Source: Enterococcus sp. BWB1-3
GTDB taxonomy: Bacteria; Bacillota; Bacilli; Lactobacillales; Enterococcaceae
Assembly: GCF_016745275.1 (NCBI RefSeq)
Contig: NZ_JADOEP010000016.1
Location: 35,011-99,010, forward strand
Length of the DNA stretch: 64,000 bases
Direction: 5' to 3'
A program made the position numbers and the translations under genes. Position 1 is the first letter of the stretch; every line of letters begins with the position of its first letter. Positions 43,631 through 53,127 of the stretch are shown here, in pieces. A model generated the notes under the pieces. It saw nothing but the letters and a program-made list of their open reading frames with translations, made no database searches and had not been told where the DNA came from.

Positions 43631-44067
43631 GAAAGAAACAAGCTCAGTTAAGTGTTGTACTGCTTTACAGCTAGTTTGACTCCAGTTAGGGATGTACCTG
43701 ATGTACGTTTCTTTGACAAGAAGCATATCTTAGTTTTAATCCAGTCAACGCACTAACACAAATGAGCTGCATCCTTTTAAAGATAACCTGAGTTTCTTCT
43801 AAAAGCTATTTTCAGAAGAAATTTATCTTTTTATATTTTCCTTTTTATAAAATTAATCAGCACTTCCTAATTCCTCTCATTTAAAGACCTTACACGTAAG
43901 AGCCTTTAATCATTTCTAAATAAAAAGATCCAGCTTATTAAAAAGAAGACATACACTTTTCAGTGCAGATTTAGCCAACTAAATGTACCTACTCTGCCAT
44001 GCTTTTGCGTACGCCTTCTCTATTTTTAATGTTTCCGCCCACTTAACTGGACTCACTTAAAAACCAT

Positions 44068-44901
44068 TTAAATCAGAGATTCAAGGATGTGTGCAATCCC
44101 CTCCTCATTATTTGACAATGTCACTTGCTGCGATGCTTTTTTCAGTTCATCTACAGCATTCTCCATTGCAATACCAGTCCCGACATAATTAATCATGGAA
44201 AGATCGTTATGTCCATCTCCGAAAGCCATCATCTTGTCATGAGGGATGCCCAGTGGCTTCAATATTGTATCTAAAGCTTTAGCTTTATCAATCCCCTTTG
44301 CTGTAAATTCAAAATAGAAGTCTGCTGTAAACATGCAGTTCAAAATATTCTCAAATGGTGCCATCATTTTTTTGTAGTTTGCAGTCATATAAGCCGGATC
44401 ACCGGCTGTCAGTATTTTATTGATAGGATAGTCCAAAAATGCTGCCAGATCAGATATCTCACAAAGTTTATAATTACCTCCGCGTGCTTCATATTGAATA
44501 ATATTAATTTCTTCTCCGCGATAGACGAGTTTTTCATTATACACATCATTCACATACATGTAATCTTCTTTATCAATCATTACCTTAACATCAAACTGCT
44601 TCATATGTTCAAGAACCGCTTTTCCCTCTTCAACAGACATTGCCTGATTAAACAGCTCTTTCATTGAATGACAGTCAATCACTTTTGACCCATTATATGA
44701 AACCAGCAAGCCGTGATATTTTGGCATATCCAGCGCCTCCGCATATGTCAACATTCCAGTCGTGGGTCTGCCTGAAGCCAGAATCAGCTTCACACCCTTT
44801 TTCTGAGCGGAGATCAGTACCTCTTTTGTTCTCTTTGTAATTTCTTTCTGGTCGTTCAATAATGTTCCATCTATGTCCAAGATAATTGCTTCGATATTCA
44901 T
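44068..44901 (-). CDS. Cof-type HAD-superfamily sugar phosphatase
   Basis: 277 aa cytosolic hydrolase of the HAD-IIB (Cof) group that dephosphorylates sugar phosphates, flavin or pyridoxal phosphates. Motif I LDIDGTLLND (nucleophile Asp and acid/base Asp), motif II LILASGRPTTG, motif III lysine near KGIDKAKALD, and motif IV MMAFGDGHNDLSMI. A cap domain fills about residues 85-190. AAGGAGG precedes the ATG. It follows the RpiR regulator gene by 114 nt on the same strand and may be co-regulated with it. Exact substrate not predictable. Confidence 0.93.
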   Translation of the reverse strand: MNIEAIILDIDGTLLNDQKEITKRTKEVLISAQKKGVKLILASGRPTTGMLTYAEALDMPKYHGLLVSYNGSKVIDCHSMKELFNQAMSVEEGKAVLEHMKQFDVKVMIDKEDYMYVNDVYNEKLVYRGEEINIIQYEARGGNYKLCEISDLAAFLDYPINKILTAGDPAYMTANYKKMMAPFENILNCMFTADFYFEFTAKGIDKAKALDTILKPLGIPHDKMMAFGDGHNDLSMINYVGTGIAMENAVDELKKASQQVTLSNNEEGIAHILESLI

Positions 44902-45015
44902 AAATCCAGCCTCCTTTTAGGAAGATTATAGCTCTCAAAAACATTGAAAAGACAGAATCTGAGAAAATTGAAAGTTTTTTTCAGATTAAATAAAATCAGC
45001 TCTGTTTTTGAAAAA

Positions 45016-45867
45016 TTATTCCAGTTTTCTGTTCATTTTTTGATAGTTTTTCAGTTTATAACGGACATTTCTATCATAGTTATGATTAAAGTAAATCGAA
45101 TACAGCAGATCAAAAATACTCAGCAATGAGAACCTTGTCGAAAATGAAGAAACTTTATTGTAGTGATTTTCTGCTGAAGCCAAATACAGTTTATGTGCCG
45201 CATATTCAGCCAGCGGGTTATCCTGCGTTGATGTGATTAAAATGATTTCAACATCATTTTTATTTAGTATTTTCACTACCTCCTTCACGGTCTGACCTCT
45301 TCCGCCAAAAGAAACAACAATTGCAGCATGGTCTTTATTACTATTGGCTGCTGAAAGCCGCTGAATGTAATCCTCTTCCGGCACATTAATCAGCACCCCG
45401 ATTTCCTGCATCTGAAACTTAAAATTCTTTGCAAAAAACACATTTGCAGAAGCTGCGTACACATCAATCACCTTTGCCTTCAGTAAAGCCTGACCAACAG
45501 CCGCCAGCTGTTCCGGATCAGCAAAGCTTACCGTTTCATCAATCGTATAGGCGTAGATATTACTAAGATTCTGCATAATTTGAAAAGGCGTATCAGATTC
45601 CAAAATCGGAAAATCATAATCAATTTCTTCTTTTTGAGCGGATGTTCTAAGAATTGAGGCAACTTCAATTTTCAGTTCGCCAATTCCGTTTAGTTCCAAC
45701 TTGTTAATCAGCCTGTAAATTGTTGCAACAGAAACAAAGGCTTGCGCAGCCAGTTCCGCAGGTCGACAATTGATAACTTCTTTGGGATTTGTCAGAATAA
45801 AATCAACCAGTACTTTTTCATTCGTTGTTAAACTTCCAAGTCCAGCCATTTTTGCCAGTATATTCAT
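45016..45867 (-). CDS. MurR/RpiR-family transcriptional regulator
   Basis: 283 aa. An N-terminal HTH_6 domain (about 1-75: NEKVLVDFILTNPKEVINCRPAELA then FVSVATIYRLINKLEL) is joined to a SIS sugar-phosphate-binding domain (about 120-250: IDVYAASANVFFAKNF; AAIVVSFGGRGQTV; ILITSTQDNPLA). GGAGGTG precedes the ATG. It likely senses a phosphosugar and controls the HAD phosphatase gene just downstream or unseen genes. A 162-bp MITE-like element begins only 8 bp upstream of its ribosome site, so its native promoter has probably been displaced. Confidence 0.93.
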   Translation of the reverse strand: MNILAKMAGLGSLTTNEKVLVDFILTNPKEVINCRPAELAAQAFVSVATIYRLINKLELNGIGELKIEVASILRTSAQKEEIDYDFPILESDTPFQIMQNLSNIYAYTIDETVSFADPEQLAAVGQALLKAKVIDVYAASANVFFAKNFKFQMQEIGVLINVPEEDYIQRLSAANSNKDHAAIVVSFGGRGQTVKEVVKILNKNDVEIILITSTQDNPLAEYAAHKLYLASAENHYNKVSSFSTRFSLLSIFDLLYSIYFNHNYDRNVRYKLKNYQKMNRKLE

Positions 45868-45888
45868 TGAACTGCACCTCCAGAATAC

Positions 45889-46050
45889 TAGGGTGTGTCT
45901 GAAAACTCAAGCGGCGAATAGTTTGATGATTTTTATTGAACTCCTCGCCATAATACTCGCTTATGAACCACATAAGGTGTGTTTTCTTCCTTGATTTCAA
46001 CAAAAATCACTGAAAAATTCGAATACCACTAACTTTTCAGACACGCCCTA
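45889..46050. mobile_element. MITE-like element, 162 bp with 17-bp terminal inverted repeats
   Basis: TAGGGTGTGTCTGAAAA at the left end (45889-45905) and TTTTCAGACACGCCCTA at the right (46034-46050) are inverted repeats differing at one base. No transposase is encoded; a short minus-strand frame inside reads KSRKKTHLMWFISEYYGEEF and could be a deletion remnant of an IS. The terminal TA could be the target dinucleotide. It lies in the leader of the RpiR gene. Confidence 0.75.
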
Positions 46051-46555
46051 ATTTTTATTAAGGTTTATTTGTTGCTTGAATAATAAAGAGAACATCTTTT
46101 TAGGAATTAGGCAAACCTGCCAGTCCCAACTTAAGCAGTCATATTCTTTAATTTTATAGCACAGATACATAAGGCTGTTCTGTTATCCGGCAGACTCACC
46201 TGTTGATACCTCACTCCTAAGAGTTCTACTGATCCATTATATCAAATACAGCAGATTTTGGTTTGGCTCTGACAAACCTGCAAAAAGGAAAAATAAAAAA
46301 GATTGGGCAACTCTGAATAGAACCCCTGACATGAATTGAAAAGCCCGATCCATATTCATTTACTTTCGATTCAAAAAATGATCAGATTGGTTACTCGCAA
46401 TAGTCTGTCATCCTTTTTTCGGCTCCAACTGCTTCTTCCAACTATATCTCAAAAAAACAACAAGCTTTTTCAGAAGAATTTTGAGATATTTTAAAACGGT
46501 ATAAAATCGCTTAGCAACAACAGCTGTATTTTTACTATGCCAATAAATAGATAAC
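46051..46555. other. intergenic gap between the MITE and the anti-sigma gene
   Basis: No gene found. An 11-bp inverted repeat (ATATCTCAAAA near 46444, TTTTGAGATAT near 46478) may terminate the sigma/anti-sigma transcript. A weaker GATTGGGC / GCCCGATC pair lies near 46300-46350. Confidence 0.45.
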
Positions 46556-47629
46556 TTATCGTTGTTCAAGTTCAATTGATACTTCCTCCATTGTGGCAGT
46601 ATCCAAATATTTAACCTTCAATATCTTCGCCTCATCATATCTGGGATAATCAAATATAAACTGAGTATATTCTTTTCCGTTTTCTTCAACAAGTGAAGTC
46701 TGCATCAGCGGATAGCTTTCTTCTACACCATCCATCACTGTAACGATTCGCATGTCATCGAAATAGTTTGTCTCAGTAAATGGTATTTCACTGAGCAGTA
46801 TAAATGAACTCGGGTAAGCCGTTCCCCGAATATCTGCTGCTTTTTTGCTGTCCGTTGGAAGAAAATCAACGGCCTCAAACGTATTGATTTTTCCCGTGTC
46901 AATCGATAATTTCCATGATCCTTCAATTTCTTCTGTTGTCATTTGATATTCTCCAGGTTCATCATCATTCGTTTGATAAACTGCTTTTATTCCTGTGATT
47001 TCCACTGTTGCATTTTCAAGCTTCGGTACATTCCCGGAATCCGAGTGCAGTTGATAGGTCAATTCCAACAGGTTCGTACTCTTATCAAAATGTGAATTCG
47101 GTGTAATTACAGAAAACAAATACAGCTGTTTATCTGTCTCTATCGTCAATCCACTGAAAAAATCTACTAAAATACTGCCATCACCATTTTTAAGTATAAA
47201 GTTCATATTATAGAACTCAATGTCTTCATCTGTAAACCTAGAACCTTCAGGAAGCTGAGCAGTAAAATGAAGCCCAATCTGATTTTGATCTGCATAAACT
47301 TCTGTCAATTCAATCTCAATATTTTCATTTATTGATTTCACACTTTGCTGGGTAACAAATCCGTTTTCTTGAAGTGTCTTTGAAGTAAATTGCCCAAAAC
47401 GAAGAAAATTAGTCATTGCTCTGCCGATCGGTGTAATCACTAAGGATGCACCAATAACAACAATCACGGCGACCACCAGATAAGGGGGAGTACGTTTCTG
47501 TTTTGTTCGAAGTATTGGTGCTTCTTGATAGATTTTCTGATACGCCTTATCAAACGCCTGGCGGGATTCTTTGGAAACAGTTCGTTCTTTCTGCATACTT
47601 TCATTGAGTTCTCTTTCAAAATCTTTCAT
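46556..47629 (-). CDS. DUF4179-domain anti-sigma factor
   Basis: 357 aa. A cytoplasmic N-terminus (about 1-48) that would bind the sigma factor, one membrane helix (YLVVAVIVVIGASLVITPI), then a DUF4179 ectodomain (about 70-160, starting AMTNFLRFGQFTSKTLQENG) and a C-terminal beta-rich region. Its ATG overlaps the stop of the sigma gene (TGATG at 47629-47631), so sigma and anti-sigma are made in step. It likely holds the sigma factor at the membrane until an envelope signal releases it; that signal is unknown. Confidence 0.9.
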   Translation of the reverse strand: MKDFERELNESMQKERTVSKESRQAFDKAYQKIYQEAPILRTKQKRTPPYLVVAVIVVIGASLVITPIGRAMTNFLRFGQFTSKTLQENGFVTQQSVKSINENIEIELTEVYADQNQIGLHFTAQLPEGSRFTDEDIEFYNMNFILKNGDGSILVDFFSGLTIETDKQLYLFSVITPNSHFDKSTNLLELTYQLHSDSGNVPKLENATVEITGIKAVYQTNDDEPGEYQMTTEEIEGSWKLSIDTGKINTFEAVDFLPTDSKKAADIRGTAYPSSFILLSEIPFTETNYFDDMRIVTVMDGVEESYPLMQTSLVEENGKEYTQFIFDYPRYDEAKILKVKYLDTATMEEVSIELEQR

Positions 47630-48144
47630 CACATGACTCCTCCTTCTGAATGAGTATATTCTTTTTCCAATAATGCACGTCCTCGAGCCAAACGAGATTT
47701 AATTGTTCCTAAAGGCTCCGCTAAAATCTCACTGATTTCTTTCACTGAAAAACCATTGTAGTAATATAAAATAAGAGGAATTCGATAAATTGAACTCAGG
47801 TTATTAAGCAATTCATCCAGTACCAGCTTATCTGTCTCTTTCGTATCAACTGAAATTTGATAGTCTTCAATATCTGCATAAGCTTCCGTATTTAACAGCT
47901 GTTTACACTGATTAATCAATATACGACAAAGCCACGTATTGAAATAACGCGGCTGTTTAAGCTGATTAATTTTTTGATACGCAGTAAGTATCGTTTCCTG
48001 CAGCACATCTGCAACATCCTGCTCATTTCGTAAAAAACGGTATGCGGTATTGTACAAAATCCTTTCATAGCCTTGAATTAATTGAACAAATGCTTCTTTA
48101 CTGCCTTTTTGAGCTTTTTTCACTAAAAATATATCACTTGCCAA
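47629..48144 (-). CDS. ECF-type RNA polymerase sigma factor
   Basis: 171 aa. Region 2 (AFVQLIQGYERILYNTAYRFL; DVADVLQETILTAYQKINQLK) and region 4 (LDELLNNLSSIYRIPLILYYYNGFSVKEI; LGTIKSRLARGRALL) are both present. The start is set at TTG 48144, where AAAGGAGG lies 7 nt upstream and the product begins near DIFLVKKAQKGSKEAF; an ATG at 48171 has only weak ribosome binding. Co-encoded with its DUF4179 anti-sigma partner. The regulon, and any self-regulated promoter, cannot be read from this window. Confidence 0.9.
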   Translation of the reverse strand: MASDIFLVKKAQKGSKEAFVQLIQGYERILYNTAYRFLRNEQDVADVLQETILTAYQKINQLKQPRYFNTWLCRILINQCKQLLNTEAYADIEDYQISVDTKETDKLVLDELLNNLSSIYRIPLILYYYNGFSVKEISEILAEPLGTIKSRLARGRALLEKEYTHSEGGVM

Positions 48145-48337
48145 GCCAGCTCCTCCTTTGAGTTTCTCCATTAACTTTTAACCTATATTGATTAGAGTAA
48201 GAAATACAGGAAATGGTTGCACAGAAATGAAAAAGTTTCCATCACACTTCAACCTACATTTTACTAATTAGCTGTTACTTCATTTCTTCCTACTCATTAT
48301 AACAAGCCGTACAAAAGATTCTTGTAAAGCTAAAAAA

Positions 48338-48363
48338 AGACTCCCAGATAAGCCTGAGAATCT
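48338..48363 (-). terminator. Rho-independent terminator of the PTS/dehydrogenase operon
   Basis: A 10-bp stem (AGACTCCCAG / CTGAGAATCT, two G-T pairs) followed on the minus strand by TTTTTTT. It lies about 100 nt after the E3 stop. Confidence 0.72.
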
Positions 48364-48463
48364 TCTATTTCTGCCTCTTGTAACTATATGAGCCTTAGAC
48401 ATTTTTTATTCATTTCCGGAGAACTTATATGATCACTAACTATTTTCTGTCAAGTATTGTATG

Positions 48464-49855
48464 TCATCTATGAATCGGCACCCCTAATCCAACCTCTGCA
48501 GCATCCATAATCGTTTCTGAAAGTGTCGGATGTCCATGGATGGTCAGTGCAATATCTTCCAAAGTCAAATAGGATTCAATCGCCAGCGTTACTTCTGCAA
48601 TCAAATCACTGGCATTTACGCCAACTATTTGAGCTCCCAAAAGCAGCTGAGTTTCAGCTTCATACACTAATCGAATAAAGCCTTCTGTGGCATTCAGAGA
48701 AAGGGCCCGGCCATTTGCCTGCATGGGAAAAACTGCTGTTTCAGCCTTTATCCCAGCTGCTGCTGCCTCCTCAACCGTCTGGCCGACAGTTGCCGCTTCA
48801 GGATCTGTGAAACAAACTGCCGGGATGACACGATAATCTTTTACCACATTTTTACCTGCAATCACTTCAGCAGCAACTTTACCTTCATAGCTGGCTTTAT
48901 GTGCCAGAGCCAAGCCCTCGACAATATCGCCTATTGCATAAATGTGAGCCACTTCTGTTTGATACCGCTCATTAACAGGAAGCAGTCCGCGCCTGTCTGT
49001 CTGAAGACCTAGCTTTTCCAGTCCCAGTCCCTCCGTATTTGGTTTTCTTCCGACAGTGACCATAACATAATCACTGATAAGCCTTTCTATTTTCCCTGAA
49101 TAGTCAATCTCCGTTTCAACTTGATCAGCCTGCAATTCAGCTTGTTTAGCTTTGGCATTTGTGATAATCCTGACGCCTTTTCGCTGAAAGCTCTTTTCAA
49201 TGAGTTGCTGAATATCTGCTTCAAATGATGGTAACAGATGAGGACTTCCCTCCACAATCGTTACGTTTGCACCCAGGTTTGCATAGGCACCTGCCAATTC
49301 ACAACCTATATATCCACCTCCGACTACAACTAAAGATTCAGGAACTTCTTTTAAGTTTAAGCCGCCAGTCGAATCAATCACTCTCTCAGAAAAAGAAAAT
49401 CCTGCTATCTCAATCGGACAGCTTCCTGTTGCAATAATTGCCTGCTGAAAGCGAATGGTTTCCTGCCCTGCCGCCGTTGTAACTGAAAGTTCATGGCTTC
49501 CTGTAAAAATACCATATCCCTCTATGATGGAAATTTTATTTTTCATCAACAATGCACGAATGCCATTTGTCAATATTTTAACAACTTGCTCATTTTTCCA
49601 TTTTTGGGTCTTTGCAAAATCAAGTGTTGCTTTATTGACTTTGACTCCTAAAAAGTCAGATTTTTGAGCTTCCTGATAGCGATGTCCTGCTGTAATCAGC
49701 GCTTTAGAGGGTATACACCCCACATTTAAGCAGACACCGCCAATATGCTCTGCTTCAACAATTGTTACTTTTTGACCCAGCTGAGCTGCTCGAATTGCCG
49801 CAACATAACCGCCTGGTCCGGCACCAAGTACTACTGTTTCTGTTTCTTTTATCAT
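48464..49855 (-). CDS. lpdA: dihydrolipoamide dehydrogenase (E3)
   Basis: 463 aa FAD flavoprotein that re-oxidises the lipoyl group of E2 and passes electrons to NAD. FAD motif VVLGAGPGGYVAAIRAAQLG, redox-active disulfide GGVCLNVGCIPSK, NAD motif VVVGGGYIGCELAGAYANLG, second FAD motif IYAIGDI and the C-terminal catalytic HGHPTLSE. No N-terminal lipoyl domain. AAGGGGG precedes the ATG. It is the last gene of the dehydrogenase operon, 12 nt after E2. It serves the local complex; the housekeeping pyruvate dehydrogenase presumably has its own E3. Confidence 0.96.
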   Translation of the reverse strand: MIKETETVVLGAGPGGYVAAIRAAQLGQKVTIVEAEHIGGVCLNVGCIPSKALITAGHRYQEAQKSDFLGVKVNKATLDFAKTQKWKNEQVVKILTNGIRALLMKNKISIIEGYGIFTGSHELSVTTAAGQETIRFQQAIIATGSCPIEIAGFSFSERVIDSTGGLNLKEVPESLVVVGGGYIGCELAGAYANLGANVTIVEGSPHLLPSFEADIQQLIEKSFQRKGVRIITNAKAKQAELQADQVETEIDYSGKIERLISDYVMVTVGRKPNTEGLGLEKLGLQTDRRGLLPVNERYQTEVAHIYAIGDIVEGLALAHKASYEGKVAAEVIAGKNVVKDYRVIPAVCFTDPEAATVGQTVEEAAAAGIKAETAVFPMQANGRALSLNATEGFIRLVYEAETQLLLGAQIVGVNASDLIAEVTLAIESYLTLEDIALTIHGHPTLSETIMDAAEVGLGVPIHR

Positions 49856-49867
49856 GGATGAGCCCCC

Positions 49868-51112
49868 TTATAGTAACAGTCCCATTGGATTTTCCAGCAG
49901 CTCAACAATTCTGGAAAGAAAGGCTGCTGCAGGCGCACCGTCTGCCGCCCGATGATCAAAGGATAAACTTAGATGGAGCGCAGGTACTTTTATCGGATGT
50001 TCGATTCCATCTACACTCCTCATTTCCCAAGCTTCATTCATCCCGCCCACACCTAAAATAGCTGCTTCTGGAACATGAATAATTGGATTGAAGGTCTGAA
50101 CTTTGGACGCTCCCAGAGAACTAATGGTAAAGGTCCCGCCTTCCATGTCTTCTCCGGTTAAGTTTCCATCACGTGCCTTTTGAGTCAGTTCTTTTGTTTG
50201 TTTCGTCAATTGTCCCAAACCTAATTGATGAGCATTTGAAATAACTGGAACGACAAGCCCTTCCGTAACAGCTACAGCTATACCTAACTGCACTGTTTCA
50301 AATAGATGAATGCCATCTTCTTTTACATGTGCATTGAATACTGGAAATTCTCTAAGCGCAACCATGGCTGCCTTCATAATAATTTCTGTATAAGAAAGGC
50401 GATAGCCCGTCTGATTTTCTATCATTGGCAGCAGCTGCTCTCTCAGCTTAACTGCTGCAGACATATCAACAGCTGCATTCATCGTTACATGTGGTACTGT
50501 TTGTTTACTGATCAGCATCCGATCTGCAATAGTTTTGCGCATTCCCTGCCACGGCAAAACAGCTGCTGCCTTCGAAGATTTGCCTGTTCCTGCATACTCT
50601 TTTGATGGTTCCGCTTGTACCTGATAGTTCTGTACGTCCAGCGCCTGAATCCGTCCTTTCGGTCCTGAGCCTGTCACATTTTTAAGATCAACCCCTTTTT
50701 CTCTGGCCGCTCTGCGGGCTGCCGGAGTGGCACGGATTTTGCTTTCAGTTGGCTGGCTCGTTTCTGATTTCATTGCTTCACTATCAGTTTTTGGTGTGTC
50801 TGCAGAAGGCGCTTCCTCTTCAGCCGATCTTTCGCCTCCGCTCACTCTCGGCATCTCCTCCGGTACGCTTTCTCCGGCTTCACCAATATAGGCAATGACC
50901 GCATTGACAGGTGCGCTTTCACCGTCGCCAATATACCGCTTCAGCAACGTACCTTCTTCATACGCTTCCACCTCAATGGCAATTTTATCAGTCATGACTT
51001 CAAAAATGGCTTCGCCAATCTCAACGGAATCTCCTTCTTCCTTCAGCCAGACGGTAATCGTTCCTTCAGCCATTGTTGAGCTCAGTTTAGGCATTAATAC
51101 TTCATGTGCCAT
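49868..51112 (-). CDS. dihydrolipoamide acyltransferase (E2) of a 2-oxoacid/acetoin dehydrogenase complex
   Basis: 414 aa. One N-terminal lipoyl domain (about 2-78, lipoyl Lys in VMTDKIAIEVEA), an acidic flexible linker, a peripheral-subunit-binding domain (ATPAARRAAREKGVDLKNV, then GSGPKGRI), and a C-terminal catalytic domain with SFDHRAADGAPAA (the HxxxDG motif). The core forms the complex scaffold and transfers the acyl group to CoA. Its ATG overlaps the E1beta stop (TGATG at 51112). Several E2 types share this layout, so acetoin, pyruvate or another keto substrate cannot be separated by this gene alone. Confidence 0.93.
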   Translation of the reverse strand: MAHEVLMPKLSSTMAEGTITVWLKEEGDSVEIGEAIFEVMTDKIAIEVEAYEEGTLLKRYIGDGESAPVNAVIAYIGEAGESVPEEMPRVSGGERSAEEEAPSADTPKTDSEAMKSETSQPTESKIRATPAARRAAREKGVDLKNVTGSGPKGRIQALDVQNYQVQAEPSKEYAGTGKSSKAAAVLPWQGMRKTIADRMLISKQTVPHVTMNAAVDMSAAVKLREQLLPMIENQTGYRLSYTEIIMKAAMVALREFPVFNAHVKEDGIHLFETVQLGIAVAVTEGLVVPVISNAHQLGLGQLTKQTKELTQKARDGNLTGEDMEGGTFTISSLGASKVQTFNPIIHVPEAAILGVGGMNEAWEMRSVDGIEHPIKVPALHLSLSFDHRAADGAPAAAFLSRIVELLENPMGLLL

Positions 51113-52095
51113 CAAACTCCCTCCTTCAATGCACGGCAGGCAGCAACAATATCTTCTACCTGTGGAACAGCCAGTTTTTCCAGCTCCGGATGATAAGGAA
51201 TAGGCACTTCTTTACCTGCAAGTCGGATAATCGGCGCATCCAGAAAATCAAAGCTCTCACTTTCCGCAATCACACTAGCCAATTCAGCACTAAATCCGCT
51301 GCGCTTGACTGCTTCTGTCACTACAACTGCTTTACCGGTTTTTATCACTGAGTCAATAATCGTCTGTTTATCCAAAGGAACCAGCGTGCGCGGATCGATA
51401 ACTTCTGCTTCAATATTTTCTTTTCCTAATTGTTCCGCTGCTTCTAATGCTTTATGCACCATAATTCCCGTCGCAACAATAGTTATATCTGAACCGCTTC
51501 TTTTAATATCCGCTACCCCAATAGGAATTGTATATTTTCCTTCCGGCACATCAGAAGATGTCCGATAGCACAGCTTATGTTCATAAAACATCACCGGATT
51601 ATCATCTTCAATTGCCGCATGAAGCAGTCCTTTGGCATCATACGCCGTTGCCGGTTGAATCACTTTCAATCCAGGCACGTGAGCCGTCCAGTTTTCCAAA
51701 CTCTGAGAATGCTGTGCAGCTGCTCCTGTCCCAGAACCGCCGGGGGTCCGCATGACTAATGGAATCTTGGCCTTTCCGCCGTACATATAACGAATTTTAG
51801 CTGCCTGATTGACAATTTGGTCCAGTGCAATTGTTACAAAATCTGAAAATTGAATTTCGAAAACCGGACGCATTCCAGTCATCGCAGCACCAACTGATGC
51901 TCCTGCAATCACAGATTCCGAGATTGGTGTAGAACGAATGCGCTCTTCGCCAAACTCTTCGACCATCCCTCGACTGACACCAAAGGCACCGCCATATATG
52001 CCGATATCTTCTCCCAGCATAAATACATCTTCACTCTCCCGCATTGCTTCAGACAAGGCTTCTCTAACCGCCTCAGCATAGGTTATTTCTCTCAT
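51112..52095 (-). CDS. thiamine-diphosphate-dependent dehydrogenase E1 component, beta subunit
   Basis: 327 aa, transketolase-like. Pyrimidine-binding domain at the N-terminus ([25 protein letters not shown]) and transketolase C-terminal domain ([35 protein letters not shown]). It pairs with the E1alpha encoded 12 nt upstream to decarboxylate or cleave the keto substrate and load the lipoyl arm. AGGAGG precedes the ATG. Closest in style to acetoin-dehydrogenase AcoB and branched-chain or pyruvate E1beta; naming the substrate is inference. Confidence 0.93.
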   Translation of the reverse strand: MREITYAEAVREALSEAMRESEDVFMLGEDIGIYGGAFGVSRGMVEEFGEERIRSTPISESVIAGASVGAAMTGMRPVFEIQFSDFVTIALDQIVNQAAKIRYMYGGKAKIPLVMRTPGGSGTGAAAQHSQSLENWTAHVPGLKVIQPATAYDAKGLLHAAIEDDNPVMFYEHKLCYRTSSDVPEGKYTIPIGVADIKRSGSDITIVATGIMVHKALEAAEQLGKENIEAEVIDPRTLVPLDKQTIIDSVIKTGKAVVVTEAVKRSGFSAELASVIAESESFDFLDAPIIRLAGKEVPIPYHPELEKLAVPQVEDIVAACRALKEGV

Positions 52096-52107
52096 TGGCC
52101 TTCCCTC

Positions 52108-53097
52108 CTAATCCGCATAGACATTTTCATACAATGTATCCAGTGCCGGCATTGGACTTTTTTCAGCAAATACGACGGCTTCTTCAATAGCCTGCTTCGC
52201 ATGCAGACGGATTGCTTCTGCTTCTTCCTCTGTAAAAATTCCCGATTCAATAAATCGCTCTTTTGCCAGCTGAATCGGGTCTTTATTTTTTCGCCAATCT
52301 GCCTCTTCATCTTTTGTTCGATATTTCTTGGCATCCGATTTAGAATGTCCTTTCCACCGATAGGTCAATGCTTCAATCAAGGTTGGCCCTTCTCCTCTGC
52401 GGGCCTTCTCAACTGCTTTGCAGGTTGTATTTATCACCTCAATCAGATCGTTGCCGTCAATCGTCACACCTTCCATTCCATAAGCCGTCGCCCGATCAGA
52501 AAGATGTTCTACTCGAGTCATCTTTTTCACTGAACCACTCATGCCATATTGATTATTTTCGATGAAAAAAATAACTGGTAAATCCCAGATTGCGGCCAGG
52601 TTCAGTGATTCATGAAAGCTTCCCTCATTCGTGGAGCCATCGCCTGCATAAGCCAGAGCAATCGTATCCTGTCCCTTCATTTTACAAGTCAGTGCTGCTC
52701 CTGCTGCAATTGGGAAGCCTCCGCCGACAATTCCGTTTGCACCAAGGTTTCCCGTATCCAAATCAGCAATATGCATGGAGCCGCCCTTTCCTTTGTTCGT
52801 TCCCGTTGTACGTCCAAAAAGCTCAGCCATCATAGCCTGAATATCTGTTCCCTTGGCAATCGTTTGTCCATGTCCCCGGTGCGTGGCTGTAATCCAATCT
52901 GTTTTTCTCAGCACAGCTCCGCTGCCAGCTGCAGTTGCTTCCTGTCCGACTGCCAGATGGGTCGTTCCGTGAATCACCCCTTTAGCAAAAAGCTGATCAA
53001 CTTTTTCATCAAAAAAACGAATCGTCCACATCGTTTCAAAAATTTCTTTGAGCTGTTCATCTGATAACTGCGCTTCATTTGGTATTGACATATTCAT
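52108..53097 (-). CDS. thiamine-diphosphate-dependent dehydrogenase E1 component, alpha subunit (AcoA-like)
   Basis: 329 aa. The thiamine-diphosphate motif runs from GDGSTNEGSFHESLN to IENNQYGMSG. Other family features are THLAVGQEA, THRGHGQTIAKG and GKGGSMHIADL; the GANGIVGGGFPIAAGAAL stretch reads like acetoin dehydrogenase AcoA. GGAGG sets the ATG at 53097. The gene begins the four-gene E1alpha-E1beta-E2-E3 block and follows the IIB-like gene by 30 nt, which joins the complex to the upstream PTS genes in one long operon. Confidence 0.93.
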   Translation of the reverse strand: MNMSIPNEAQLSDEQLKEIFETMWTIRFFDEKVDQLFAKGVIHGTTHLAVGQEATAAGSGAVLRKTDWITATHRGHGQTIAKGTDIQAMMAELFGRTTGTNKGKGGSMHIADLDTGNLGANGIVGGGFPIAAGAALTCKMKGQDTIALAYAGDGSTNEGSFHESLNLAAIWDLPVIFFIENNQYGMSGSVKKMTRVEHLSDRATAYGMEGVTIDGNDLIEVINTTCKAVEKARRGEGPTLIEALTYRWKGHSKSDAKKYRTKDEEADWRKNKDPIQLAKERFIESGIFTEEEAEAIRLHAKQAIEEAVVFAEKSPMPALDTLYENVYAD

Positions 53098-53127
53098 TCT
53101 TTTTTTCCTCCTCACCTGATTCATCCG

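Larger units (their letters stand above)
42485..44067. other. 1.6-kb gene-free AT-rich repeat region
   Basis: No frame here has a ribosome site with gene-like content. It holds a 10-bp palindrome, a promoter-like remnant, a second palindrome, a 2 x 54-bp tandem repeat with an AGTGT run, and a 100-bp block shared with 24 kb, each listed separately. The rest (43640-44067) shows no structure I can name. It reads as decayed DNA next to a recombinase. Confidence 0.6.

Noticed and set aside
41329..44067. Integrated prophage or ICE
   Set aside because: Only an integrase gene is present; no replication, packaging, transfer or excisionase genes, and no tRNA attachment site.
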